Source of the DNA: Monarcha castaneiventris obscurior
Taxonomy: Eukaryota > Chordata > Aves > Passeriformes > Monarchidae
DNA length: 64,000 nt
Assembly (NCBI GenBank): GCA_026261815.1
Contig: JAMPIT010000493.1
Span: 8,015,501-8,079,500, forward strand
Reading direction: 5' to 3'
A program made the position numbers and the translations under genes. Below, one piece after another: positions 13,701-24,416 of this stretch. A model generated the notes under the pieces. The model was not told the origin of the DNA, ran no database searches, and was given only the letters and a program-made list of their open reading frames with translations. Every line of letters starts with the position of its first letter. Positions within the stretch are counted from its first letter, which is position 1.

Positions 13701-16700
13701 GACCATACCCAAGTCCTGGAATTGCTTATGAAGTGGAATCCATTGGAGTTACTCCTGTAGGGCTCCCTTTCTGCTGCATCCTAAATACGGCATCCCAGAT
13801 TTACAATCTTAACATCAACCTAATCACAGTATTAAATGGATTCATATATAAAACCCAAACAAATATTTTAGCAAGACATCTTGTCAGGTTTCTAATGACA
13901 AGGTCAAAGCCAAAGCAGCTCCTGTCTAACTTGAAGAGACTTTTTCACATACAGTTCTGAAGTAACACCCCAGCCACTATAACTTCAAACTTTACAGGAA
14001 CATCTTATTCCCTAAATAGTACCCCCAAATCTGGATGACTTCTTTTGGCTTCAGCTTTGAAAGTATTTTTTCGACTTCCTCCTCCCTCTCAATGTCAGCA
14101 GGAAGCTTTCAAGGATTAGCTCCAGCTCTGATACAGCACTTCTTGGGGCAGCACCCATGTGTCATCTTCCTGATAGGAAGTCTTTTGTATGGCAGCTTTA
14201 ACGAGGTGCATTTGCAAATGCTCTCCTGAGATGACACTATGGCACATATCCCACCCCACAAAAGCATCACTTGTGCAGTAGTTCTGTTAAACTCATTATC
14301 TCGAGCGTGTCAGTTGCTTTACATGCTGGTGATAATGTTGTCAATATCCAGTAGCAGACATGATGTTTGCTGTCAAGTTTAGGGGGTTGCTGTGTAACAA
14401 ATACCATTGCTTAAAGCAGATGCCATCATAACTGGATCCAGATTACAGAGGACTAACATCATGACAGTGTAATTTCCATTCCTGTTTTCATGCATCCAAT
14501 CACTCTTGGCTTTTTATACAACCATTGCACAGAAAAACATTCTGAAAATTATTTTTCAATGCCTGATGAGCATTTTTTCTTAGGTGTCCTAATTTCAGAT
14601 CCTTAAGAAGTCATGTTTATGAATTCCATAATATTCACAGGAGAACCAGATTGATGAAGTTATTCCATACTGCATTTCTGAATGCCAGAGTATGGGTTTG
14701 AATGCAATTTCTCAACAGCCTTCATATTTTACAACTGAAAAAACCTAAGACTATCAGTAAGGTTCAGTCTGCTGTTCACATCCTCTTCCAAATCACTAAC
14801 ACACACTGAAATAACATGCTGGGCCTTTAAGGTCCTTCTCTTTATTTAGAGTGGAGCTTACAAGGTTAATAAGGTGTGAACATACCACAGAGCAGCATGT
14901 ACTTGACTCGATAAGATTATGCTTTATTTATCCAATTATTGGCCTGCCTTTAGAATCAGTTTCCCTTGAAATGAGGCTCAATTTGACTCTTACCATGTCA
15001 CACAGACCCTTCAGAGAGAATTTATGATCTTTAAGAAAAGGGTTTCCAAGCTATCTTACATATTTTGGGCAATGTCTGTGGGCTTACTCTTTCTTGCAGA
15101 ATTCTGTAATGAATACAGAAGATCAAATTTAGAGAAGTATTCCAGACAAGGATAGTAATTATTCCCAGTGGTATATTTAACATTTTTGTTCTAGATTCAA
15201 CAGTTTGAGGCAAAGGCACTGTCTCTGTTTTCCATGAAGATAAATTCACAGCCTATCAGCTCCATTAATGCAGATTTCAGATTTTTGTCTGAAGTACAGT
15301 TTCCCTGATCTCCTCCCATTATTTCTAGTTCTGTTTCCTTGCACCATGGTGAGTAATTAGTCCCCAGCTCCCCTAGGCAGTTACACTGTCACTTAGTGAT
15401 TGCTTTGCCTACCTTCTACATTTCTGGACTGATTTAATTTTTCTTTACATGTCTCTTCAACGCTGCAATCATTTCTGCTGATGCTCTTGAACATTTCTGT
15501 AGCTGTACCTTCCTCCGACCTGCACCAGGTGTTGTTTCACCAGACCAGACAGAGATCACCTCCTGATTCAGATGCTCTGAGTACAGCACTGCTGTTTGGT
15601 TTTAATAATGTGTTGCATTTCAAATTTAGATACATATTTCTGTCTGCCACCACCCTTTGCATCATCCCCACTTGTCTCTTTCAGTTAAAGAAAAAAAAAA
15701 AATCACATTAAAAGATTCAAATTTAATTTCAGTTAAAGAAAAAATTTACCATGGGGAGATATCAGTGCAACACAGCAAATGTCAGCTTCCCAGCCTAAAA
15801 CTAAATGTGCTATCAAAGGTAAACCTTAATTAATGTGAACTGTGACAGATCCTACTGAAAGTCTCTTCTGGCAAAACGAGCTAAGAATCTGTCCCTCATC
15901 ACTACTGCCCGTTTTGGTACATTTGGGTTTTCTCTGACAATCAAATGAATATTCCAAGTACCTGTAGCACATATTGAAAAGCACAGTTTGTTGCTTTGGG
16001 TTTTCAAACCTGGTCATCACAGTATCAACTCTTGGTCTCCAGTTTTCAAATCTGAGCCTTTAAATCCCTTTATTTTTTTCTTTTTATCACACTAAAATGT
16101 CTTTTTTTTCTCTTTATGCTTTCTGAATTTTTAAAAAAGCTACACAAATATTTTGAGCACTGCAGAATTAAGAGAAACATCTGGATTATGTTTTATCTGC
16201 AGTCAGAAGTTCAAACTAAATCAAAGCAGGAGTTTCTGAAAGGTCCCTTCACCTGGAACCTCCTCACCATCCCCATCTCACCTTCCAAAGGCTGCTGAAG
16301 ACTTATTGTGTATTATTGAGGCCAGCACATTTAAAACAATTTTTCTCATGATTTATGTGCTATATTTTGCCTTAGCTCTGCAAGAGGGAATAGCTGATTT
16401 TTCTGGGCACCATGCCCAGATTATGTTTAATTTTGTCTACAGATTGTACAGTTTCCCAGATACTATACCAGAGATGAGCATTTTATAAGTTAATAAAACA
16501 ATAAATAAAATAAAATCTGTTCTCATGTCTCCAGGTAATAACTGGAACCTTAAAAGCCTCACCCTGTTTTATAGAACCTTCTCTTTCTTACAGTCAGTAA
16601 GTAAAAACATATCAAATTATTTTGAAGTGCTAAAAAAAAATCATTTATAGGATCCCCTTAGAATTACTTCAAATTTCCCTTTAAATTGCTTAAACAAATA

Positions 16701-16829
16701 ACTAAAATAAAGTTTTACTATTGAATGTATTATGAGTTAGTTATATTAAGAAGGAATCAGATTGGATTCCACTACTATAGTTTACATAATTTTTCTACTT
16801 TTAGAATAAAAAGAGGAAGAAAAACTTAC
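7755..16829 (-). other. PITPNC1: PITPNC1 intron 4 (about 9.1 kb)
   Basis: The intron runs from the microexon donor (GTAAGT) to the GTTGCAG acceptor of exon 5. It is AT-rich, with short poly-A runs (about 8,331-8,343 and 15,688-15,700). A 172-codon open frame on the minus strand near 10,602-11,120 has no recognisable similarity and is treated as chance. No CR1 element or other gene was recognised. Confidence 0.85.
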
Positions 16830-16837
16830 GGTGTATT
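16830..16837 (-). CDS. PITPNC1: PITPNC1 coding microexon 4 (8 nt; Glu96 end, Tyr97, Thr98)
   Basis: Exon 3 leaves one base (G) and exon 5 begins TGT (Cys). Joined directly they read into a stop after five codons, and the Glu-Tyr-Thr residues of the known protein are missing. The 8 bases AATACACC, flanked on the minus strand by ATCAG and GTAAGT, supply exactly G-AA TAC ACC (Glu-Tyr-Thr) and restore phase 0. The order exon 3, microexon, exon 5 is collinear. The acceptor has a strong pyrimidine tract upstream and the donor is perfect consensus. This is direct sequence logic; inclusion in transcripts is inferred. I do not know for certain whether the human gene has the same 8-nt exon. Confidence 0.93.
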
Positions 16838-17283
16838 CTGATTTCCAATTGTCCATTTGTAAAAAAAAAGAAAGAAGAGGGAAAAGAAAAAAAAAGAAAT
16901 GTGAAATGAAACAATGATGCAAGATCCTTACATTAAACAAACATTAATAATAAAAATGATTGTGTCAGATAGTCTGCTGATTTCTATTTGAATAATGTCT
17001 ATAAGACAATAAAGGACACAAGTCAGACAGAATCCAAGCACCTGATGTTTTCTTTGCCAGCAAGAAACTGCATAGATACAACACCCCAGTTTTTACCTAA
17101 CCTTAGTCTATAATCTTCAGTTCCTGATACCAGTACATTTAAGGTGAAAAAATATATGCAGTTCAGCAGGAGTTTTTAAAGAGACTTGGTGCTTGTAGTT
17201 CAATATATAACTTGGAGCTTCTGAAGATAAACTAAACTATGCCCAAACCACAAAGCAGCAATCATTTCTGCTACATTCCTTAC
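16838..17283 (-). other. PITPNC1: PITPNC1 intron 3 (446 bp) with long pyrimidine tract
   Basis: This short intron separates exon 3 from the microexon. On the transcribed sense (minus strand) it contains an uninterrupted pyrimidine stretch of about 39 nt (plus-strand purines 16,861-16,899) that ends about 24 nt before the AG of the microexon acceptor. Such a tract fits a strong polypyrimidine element with several UCUU-type PTB sites. No other feature was seen. Confidence 0.85.
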
Positions 17284-17372
17284 CTGTGATTGTATAAGGA
17301 TAATAATTCCAGGCCTTCTCTGTAACGTAAAATATTTTGGGAACAACTGCTCTAGCCCAGCTAGGTAGTTTG
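17284..17372 (-). CDS. PITPNC1: PITPNC1 coding exon 3 (residues 66-95 plus 1 nt)
   Basis: This 89-bp exon was located by matching the missing piece of the PITPNC1 protein. Its first base completes Ser66. It then encodes KLPSWARAVVPKIFYV followed by TEKAWNYYPYTIT, and it ends with one base (G) of the next codon. The acceptor is CTTTCAG|C and the donor is ACAG|GTAAGG. The AWNYYPY segment corresponds to AWNAYPY of PITP-alpha, so Asn88 matches the phospholipid-contacting Asn90. Thr93 stands where PITP-alpha has the reagent-sensitive Cys95. The longest frame-open reading through this exon is short, so a simple ORF scan misses it. It ends in phase 1 and cannot join exon 5 directly. Confidence 0.96.
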
Positions 17373-17527
17373 CTGAAAGTTAAAAGAAATTATAAAATTA
17401 GAATATATTATGACTTATGTGTATTGTAGAAATAAAGATACTTCCAGATGTGCTCATCATTTGTGAGGCGTTTGGAGGACACAGCAACACCCAGACTTCT
17501 CAAGAGTATTTTCATTTTCTGCCTCAG

Positions 17528-17652
17528 CTGTGCTGCCCTCGCAGAGGGAGCAGATCAGTGCCAGTGCAACCACCTCGGAGTGGGGCTGAGCTGAGGCTGC
17601 TCACTTTGAGAATTCATGGCCCCGAACCTTTGGCCACGGCTGAACTCAACAG
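17528..17652 (+). other. Possible antisense exon (exon-like segment)
   Basis: A GC-richer 125-bp segment on the strand opposite to PITPNC1 is bounded by a strong acceptor (TTTTCTGCCTCAG) and a consensus donor (CAACAG|GTGAGT). One reading frame is open throughout, but the peptide is not recognised. There is no transcript evidence, so it may be a chance pair of splice signals. Confidence 0.3.
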
Positions 17653-20079
17653 GTGAGTCCCAACAAGGTGTAGCTATGGCACCGTGTCCTCAGCCACAGG
17701 GAGGCACTCTCTAACAAGAGGTCAGGAGGAAACGTGGGATTTGAGTCCACTTCGATCCCGAATCCATTACTTCTTCTTACAGACTCTTTTTTCTTCCTCC
17801 ATATTCTCTGCCAGCACTGAAACCCTCATGCTCAGCTCACCTGGCACGCAGCTGTTCCCACACTACCAACACCAACTCCTGAGTAGGAAGCTTTTATATT
17901 AAAATTAACAGATCACTCAAAACACCTCGTGAGGCTGGTAGGCAGCGTGAGTCCCATTTTGCTGATGGGAAAAGTAAATAACAAAAGTGAAGAGGATTAA
18001 TGGAACTGATGTTACAGCTCAGAGCTCATTCTGTCAAGGGAACTCACCAGTGCAGTGGTACAACAGCAGCAGAATCAGAAAACAAAGACATGGATACACC
18101 ATATGGAAGGACCATTAAAGGCTAATTGAACAATACTATGGCAGAGTGGGAGCATTTTTTTACCATGGCTCTTGGGTTTCATTTCCAGCACTCTGGTCGT
18201 AGAGGGTACCAAAAACTGATGAACAAAGAAATATTTAGAAAGGCAAGTTCACTATAATTCATCTTTCAACCCTCTCTTAATGACTTCAGTTAGAAGCACT
18301 GAGGCTGCCAGGAACAAAGATGCAGGACTAGTCATTCCAAGGACAGCAGGCCTTGGAAGCCACAAATATCCCTGTACATGGGGGACTCAGTTCAAATGGT
18401 GTTGGTCTGGCAAAGCATTGAGCAGATCACCCAGGCCAAGACTGAATCTGCACTGAAGTGCAGGAGATGCTTCCAAATCTCTGTTTCCCGAGTGTAAATG
18501 TTTGAAATAGTTTTGTTTAGATAACTGTGTGCAGAAAGTAAATTAACTTTCCATATTAGCAAATTTCTGAAGAAAATACATTTGGGATCATTAAGGCTTA
18601 TTTAACCATGATCTAGCTACATATAAATATTTTATTTGTCCAGAGGCAAAATGCAGACGTTAGTACATTATCCACAGATTCAAAGCCAAGTGCATTGACT
18701 TTTGCTCTTTGATGACATTGCTCAAAACCGGATTCTTTTCTTTACATAAACCTTTCTTGTGTACAGACTTTTAAGCTGCATTTTACATCCTGCATAATAG
18801 ACTTCCCTGTATCAGATCTTCTGTTTGTCAGCCTCTGTCAGTGTTTTTATGACTGCCTCCCTTACCCCTGCTAAACTTTACTCTGATGCCTAAATTATAA
18901 ACACCTGAGGATGCAGACTTTCAGCTTCTGAAAACATTGCTCCAGCAGGAGAGAAGAGGCAGTAAACAATTCTAAATATAACTAAGGTTACACTGACACT
19001 AGAAACCATACATCTGCTCATTTTCCACATTTTTAGTTATTGTTGCTCTTAGCATATTTGCCTGTCTACCTATCTTCACCAGTACAGCACATCCTGGAAA
19101 AAATAACTTTATGAGCAAAACACAGATTATACTCAGAATTGCCAGCAAGTCCCAGTCACAGACACACATGATTTTTCCAAGGTCCACTCAAAGAAAAGAT
19201 AATATCTCTATTTCAGCAGCACAGGTATCTGTGGGTCACATTATCTTTTTTTTTTTTTTTCCTTATTTCCTTATTTCTCTCCCATCCAGATGAAGCTCAG
19301 TCTCAAAGTTCTTTAAGAGATATCAGTTCAGATCAAAATAGAGCAAAGCAAAGTTTTTTAGGGCAGTGGACCCAGGAAGAAAAACTGAGGGAGAGAACAG
19401 TGCTGGTGGAAGTCCTGTTCCTCAGAAAGGCAGGCAGAGAAAAAGTTTCCAGCATATCTTGTATGGAAGCATGTCTCCTTCAGTGAAATCTTCCAGAGAC
19501 ATCCTAGCCTCCCAGCAAAATCCACAGTGGCCAGAAAACCTCCTGATCCTTTCCACAAAGCTTCAACAGTACTGCAATATCTGATGGCATTGTGACACCA
19601 CACCCAGATTCAAACAGCAAATCTGGTGATGAAGGATTCAGAATTCCATTAAACTCGGTGAACCTGACTTCAAACATCCACCACAGCTTTAGGTAACTGT
19701 CCTGAGTTGTTATAGGCACAAAGATGTACTTTGTCAATGTTTGTACCCACCTTTGGCTAGAAGATCCCGTGTTTCATTGCCTGCACTACCAGGAATCATG
19801 TGCTTCCCAAGTACTGTTTGTACATAGTATCTAGGTTCTTGTGGTCATTCTGAATTGCCCTGAAGTGGCAATTCTGAATATGCTCTTTGGTGCTTAAAGC
19901 CTTATTGTTAACATGCAGGAAAGAAAAATCCAGAAACATTAAAAAAACCCCACAACTTGTGGGAGCTTTACAATGGGAACACATCTATTGATTTTTCCCA
20001 AGTCCTGTATCTAGCCTGTGAAAGAACACTTACAATCACAATAATATTAAATGCTGGCAAGATATATATTATTGAACTC

Positions 20080-20097
20080 GTGTGTGTGTGTGTGTGT
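20080..20097 (+). repeat. Short TG dinucleotide run
   Basis: About nine TG units in PITPNC1 intron 2. Confidence 0.85.
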
Positions 20098-21022
20098 AAC
20101 ATCACTGGTGATTCAATTTGGCCTGAATTAAGGTTAGATATGTCAGGTTTGCAGTGCAGGAGGAACTTGCAATTTGGAAGCAATAGCTGTAGTGTTTGTA
20201 TGTGCACTCCAAAATGCTGCAGAGCATAAGTTTAATAAAATGAAACAGGCCCAGGGGAAAAGAAGAACTTCAGAAAAAGCAGTGTATTTAATTAGATCAG
20301 CAGGAGTAAAAATGGGAACAGATTGAGCAATATATTTCATATTGCACAAATACATATATCTAAACATCTCTGGCCTGTGAGTGTGGAGACATTGATCCTC
20401 AGCAGCATCATTTCAGCATAGGAAGACAAACACTTCACTCTAAGAAATGATGAAACTTCAGGAAGAAAAACCCCAAATTTTCCACCATATCTTTAAGCCA
20501 AATGGTCCAGAAGGCTGTCATTCATACAATGACTGTACAAGCCTAATGGTCGTTCATAATATCAATTAACTTTGCTGAGGCAAAATACAGTCAGCAAAAA
20601 TGCTGGCTTTGAGACATGATTATGAGGTGAGAAAAAATTAAGCCTTTTTAATGGTTTGGTTTTGGTTTTCTTGGAGGGTGGGACTTAGCTGGCTTTGTTG
20701 TTTAGTTTTTTGGCTCCCCCTTCACAACGATTCTGGAGAACAAAACGACAAACAATTAAGTGTAAAAGAAAACAGAACTTCATATTTTCAGTATATCCTT
20801 AACTTCAAGTTATAATTCCTTCTCATGCAGAAGATGCTCTAGAAGGAATAACAGCTAATCCCTCTATTTCAAGCCACTGATCTATTCCACCTCCCCATGG
20901 CTACCAGGAAGCAGCACGTATTCATGGGAACACACTCTTTTGAAACAGAAAGGCTGTTGCCTGCATTCCTTGCAAATTTTTATTACAGCCCATGCTGGGA
21001 GAAACAGTTTTAGTGCACTTGC

Positions 21023-21171
21023 CTGTTGAGATAGACACGTTTTTCTGTTAGCTGGCCATTGCCATGGTTGGGATCTTCATAGGGTTCATTCTGCACCACT
21101 TCCACACCCTCCCCTCGGTCACTCTGCTCATGGCTGTGCTTGCTGATCATGTACAGCTGTCCAATTCTGTA
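21023..21171 (-). CDS. PITPNC1: PITPNC1 coding exon 2 (residues 17-65 plus 2 nt)
   Basis: This 149-bp exon encodes the start of the PITP lipid-transfer fold, beginning YRIGQLYMISKHSHEQSD and ending TEKRVYLN, followed by two bases of a split serine codon. It is nearly identical to human PITPNC1 as I recall it. The T58 and K60 positions in the LTEKRVYL segment match the Thr59/Lys61 pair that contacts the inositol headgroup in PITP-alpha. The acceptor is TTGCAG|TAC, in phase 0 with exon 1. The donor that keeps the frame is AACAG|GCAAGT, a GC donor. The nearby GT (CAA|GTGCAC) would shift the next exon into an immediate stop. Exon 3 supplies the C that completes AG-C (Ser66). Confidence 0.97.
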
Positions 21172-22332
21172 CTGCAAGGCAAAACCAAGAACAAAGTATG
21201 TTAGTTTTATGTTATACATGTATTCAAAAGCCAATCTTAGTCAATGATATGCTGCTATGTGGAAATAAAAGGTAGTTTGAAGGCGAAAACCAGTATTTTT
21301 GGGGTCCTCCCATTATGTTATTAAGTCCATGGCATCATTTGTGGAAAAAATAACAAAACCTGTGCGCATACAAATGTAAAGAATTAGGCCAGTCCTCTAT
21401 TATTAGACTTTGTAAGTATTTCAGTTAAGAATAAGTAAACAATTAATCTAGTGCTTCCACATGCTGCAATGTAAAGGGACTTTAACCAGCAGGTGAGCTC
21501 TAAGAGTTTTGTGGAACACAGGATTCTCCTGCCCTGCCAACACAGCGAAGCCCTGCAAAAACATTCAGGGTTAACTGTTGCTGGTCCACAGAGACAGGAG
21601 CTCCAGCTCGTAAGAAAACAACCACCTAGACTCTAAGTCCTTTGAAAAAAGAAGTTTGAGTGACTTGGCAATATTATTAAAATGCATTTAAGCACTTTAA
21701 TGATAGTTTTTCTGTAGACTCCTAAGTAACTTAGGAAGCCAAACACTGTGAGAATTGGCCCAACTTTGTTATCACGGAAAAATAAATTGTTGCACTCGAT
21801 TTTTTTTCTCACTACGTCTCGTATCTACACCAGGGCTTTTGCCTCTAAAGAAATTTAACAAAAAGTACATCCCTGAACTTCCAATAACAAAGATTTTCGA
21901 GTAAAATTGTACTTTACCAGTCATTTTCTGGTCTGAAATTTTATTCTCAAGTACTTTGCACACTCTTGAGCACACTAGGGTTCTTACAACAGTCTTTGGA
22001 CCTATCCAGTTTTCTCAATTGGATCTCTCTCTCCCCCAGAGCAATTTGTTTAGGCATGTACATGCTAATCACTTCAACCACATCAATCCCCCTTCAAATA
22101 CAAAGAGCAACCTGTTAATTTAGAGAATGGCTGAGCTACCACACAAGCTGCCAAGTACTAGCTCAGCATAAGCAAACAAAAGCATCGTGACAGTCTGACC
22201 TCAGAAAACGCTATGAGATTCTTGTGGTTATTGCATATAATAAATAGCAATCCTATCACATACTTTAAAAAGCCCAAATCAAAAGAGAAATTAGCTCAGA
22301 AAAAAAACCCCAAACCATCACAAACCTTATTA

Positions 22333-22398
22333 GTAACTGGCAACAAGACAGTCTCACTAAACAAAATGATAAGGAATAGTATGATAACCCTATATTAG
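22333..22398 (+). repeat. Direct repeat copy A (66 bp)
   Basis: Shares the segment from GTAACTGGCAACAAGACAG to CCTATATTAG with copy B about 2 kb away. The two copies differ at one internal base plus small indels. Flanks are unrelated. Confidence 0.85.
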
Positions 22399-23790
22399 TT
22401 CCTCAATTCTACATAATCCCAATGTATTCCCCTACAGCAACGGGCCACAAGAAGGTAAGAAATTTGGAACTTGCATCTTGAAGGCTCATTTAAGAGAGTA
22501 AGGCCTAACATTGTTTTACTTGCTAATCCATTTATCTACCTTTGTCTCTACTGAATCCTTTTTCTCTGTCTCATCATATTTGAACATTTTGTTCTAATCT
22601 CAAAGGCTCTGAAGAGCTGCAGACCTCACACATAGCTTTTAACTAGATCCATGACAAATTGTCTTCCCTTTTTCGCTAACAAAAATGAATTCATTGGCAC
22701 ACAGGGAAGGCAAAGTTGGTAGCACATTTGATGTGATCAATTAGTACAGTTTGAAAAAGAGTAACTTTTAGGGACACAAAACTGTTCTTCAGGTCTGAAA
22801 TCAAAGCAACACACTTCAAAGCTGAATACAAGTTGAGAAAAAAACACTTTGCCTTTAATTAGATGTGTATCAATTAGACCACCTGGGAGCACGGACTTAC
22901 TGCCTGTGGAGTGATAAGGATGGCAGAAAAGAAGAAAGGTGGTAAGGTCCTTATCTTCTAATGGAAAGGAAGAGGTCAGTAATTTATATCCTATGGAATA
23001 TGAAAAGGTCAGATGAGTAGAGAGAGGAATTACAGTTTGACATAAAGTCAATACTTCAATCATGATCTCTGTTGGGATTTTTGTTATCCCACGAAGTTAT
23101 GAATTTTAGTTGCCATGGACACCTCTGGAAAGCGTTTCATAATTGCACATATCAATTTCCTATGTCCATGTAGTCCTTTGCAATTTTGCTCTCAGTTTTA
23201 ATGGTCAAATACAAACATCTCAGCTTCTGCTGGAAATGCTGGCTCAGAAACATCCAGATGAGTGTACATTCACACTGACAACCAACTGTGGGGTTGTACT
23301 GATGCCTTCATTTGCTCCAGCACCATGAACCAGAGATACCTTCACAACACCACGTTTTGTTAACAGAGGTTATTCTTTCATGGACCCACTCCACCATAAA
23401 ATGCTTGCAAGGTATCAAATCCCAAAGACTGTAAATGAATCTGAGCAGAATTTTAAGGGGGCTAAGCCTTGCTCCCACTCCCCTCTGCAGATGAGGGTCA
23501 GTGCTGTCAAACAGCAACTGCTTTCCAGATGCTGCACAATCAGTGCTTAAAGGAAGATTCTCCTCTGATGAGGCTCAAAACCACACACATTCCAATCAAA
23601 GCCATGATCTCATAAAAAGTATCCAAGGCAGCTCAGCATGGTGCCTCCCATTTGGAAGATGCTGAAGGGAACAGAAGGCACCACTGCTGGACAGCTCTCC
23701 TGCAGGAATCCTACTGCTCCTCGCCTTCCGCAGGCGATGACTTTCCATAGCTACAGATCGGACACCAGTCGAGTAGAAATATCCACCTTG

Positions 23791-23918
23791 GAAGCCAGCT
23801 TGGATGGGGCCCTGAGCAGCCTGATCCAGTGAGTGACATCCCTGCCCATGGCACGGAGCTGGAATGAGATGAGCTTTGAGGTTCCTTCCAACCCGGACCA
23901 TTCTATGACCTTTCATAG
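23791..23918 (+). mobile_element. CR1 LINE 3' end fragment
   Basis: The order of short motifs is typical of the avian CR1 3' end: TTGGATGGGGC, then CCCTGCCCATGGCA, then CCTTCCAACCCGGACCATTC and TATGACC. It is plus-oriented, so antisense to PITPNC1. Only the terminal part is present and divergence is moderate. The upstream limit is uncertain. Confidence 0.8.
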
Positions 23919-24343
23919 CTACTGAAGTGGCCGGGCAGTCCTGCTGGAAAGCAGCTGTATTCTGGGAAGGAAATTTATTTGTACATGTACTTTAAAGTAG
24001 CTAACTTAGCTCTTTTGTGTACTATTCATTTGTTTCTATCTGCTGTACAAAATGTTAAAATCATTCTAGAGCAGGATGGAAAACGTTAACTTCCAAAATA
24101 ATAGTACTTTACTAAATCAGAGAGTGCACAACTATTATTTGTTAGCGAATAGCATTTTTTTATGTGTATGTTTCTATTTACACGAATAAAACCCATGGCA
24201 AAGATGTGTCTTTTAGAACTTGCTGGAATTTAAATGCCTGAATAAAAAGTCACAGCTTTTTCTTAGTTCCCATGGATATTGTGGAAAAATAGCACTTCAG
24301 AATAATTTAACAACAGTAATTGACACACATTATTCCTGCAAGG

Positions 24344-24416
24344 GTAAACTGGCAACAAGACAGTCTCACTAAACAAAAAGATAAGGAATAGTATGATGGA
24401 GGGCACCCTATATTAG
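24344..24416 (+). repeat. Direct repeat copy B (73 bp)
   Basis: Second copy of the unit at 22,333. It has one substitution (AAAAAGAT for AAAATGAT), one extra A near the left end, and a short insertion (GGAGGGC-like) before ACCCTATATTAG. Confidence 0.85.

Larger units (their letters stand above)
17373..21022 (-). other. PITPNC1: PITPNC1 intron 2, GC-AG type (3,650 bp)
   Basis: The donor is GCAAGT and the acceptor is CTTTCAG. The intron contains a short TG dinucleotide run near 20,080-20,097, a T16-type tract near 19,245-19,260, and a possible exon-like segment on the opposite strand at 17,528-17,652. Nothing else was recognised. Confidence 0.85.

Noticed and set aside
19242..19265. T-rich tract that resembles a splice acceptor on the plus strand
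   Set aside because: No AG-bounded exon or donor of quality follows it, so it is treated as a homopolymer.
21011..21022. GT donor nine bases into the exon 2 flank (CAA|GTGCAC)
   Set aside because: Using it makes exon 3 read into TAG within three codons. The GC donor alone preserves the family sequence.
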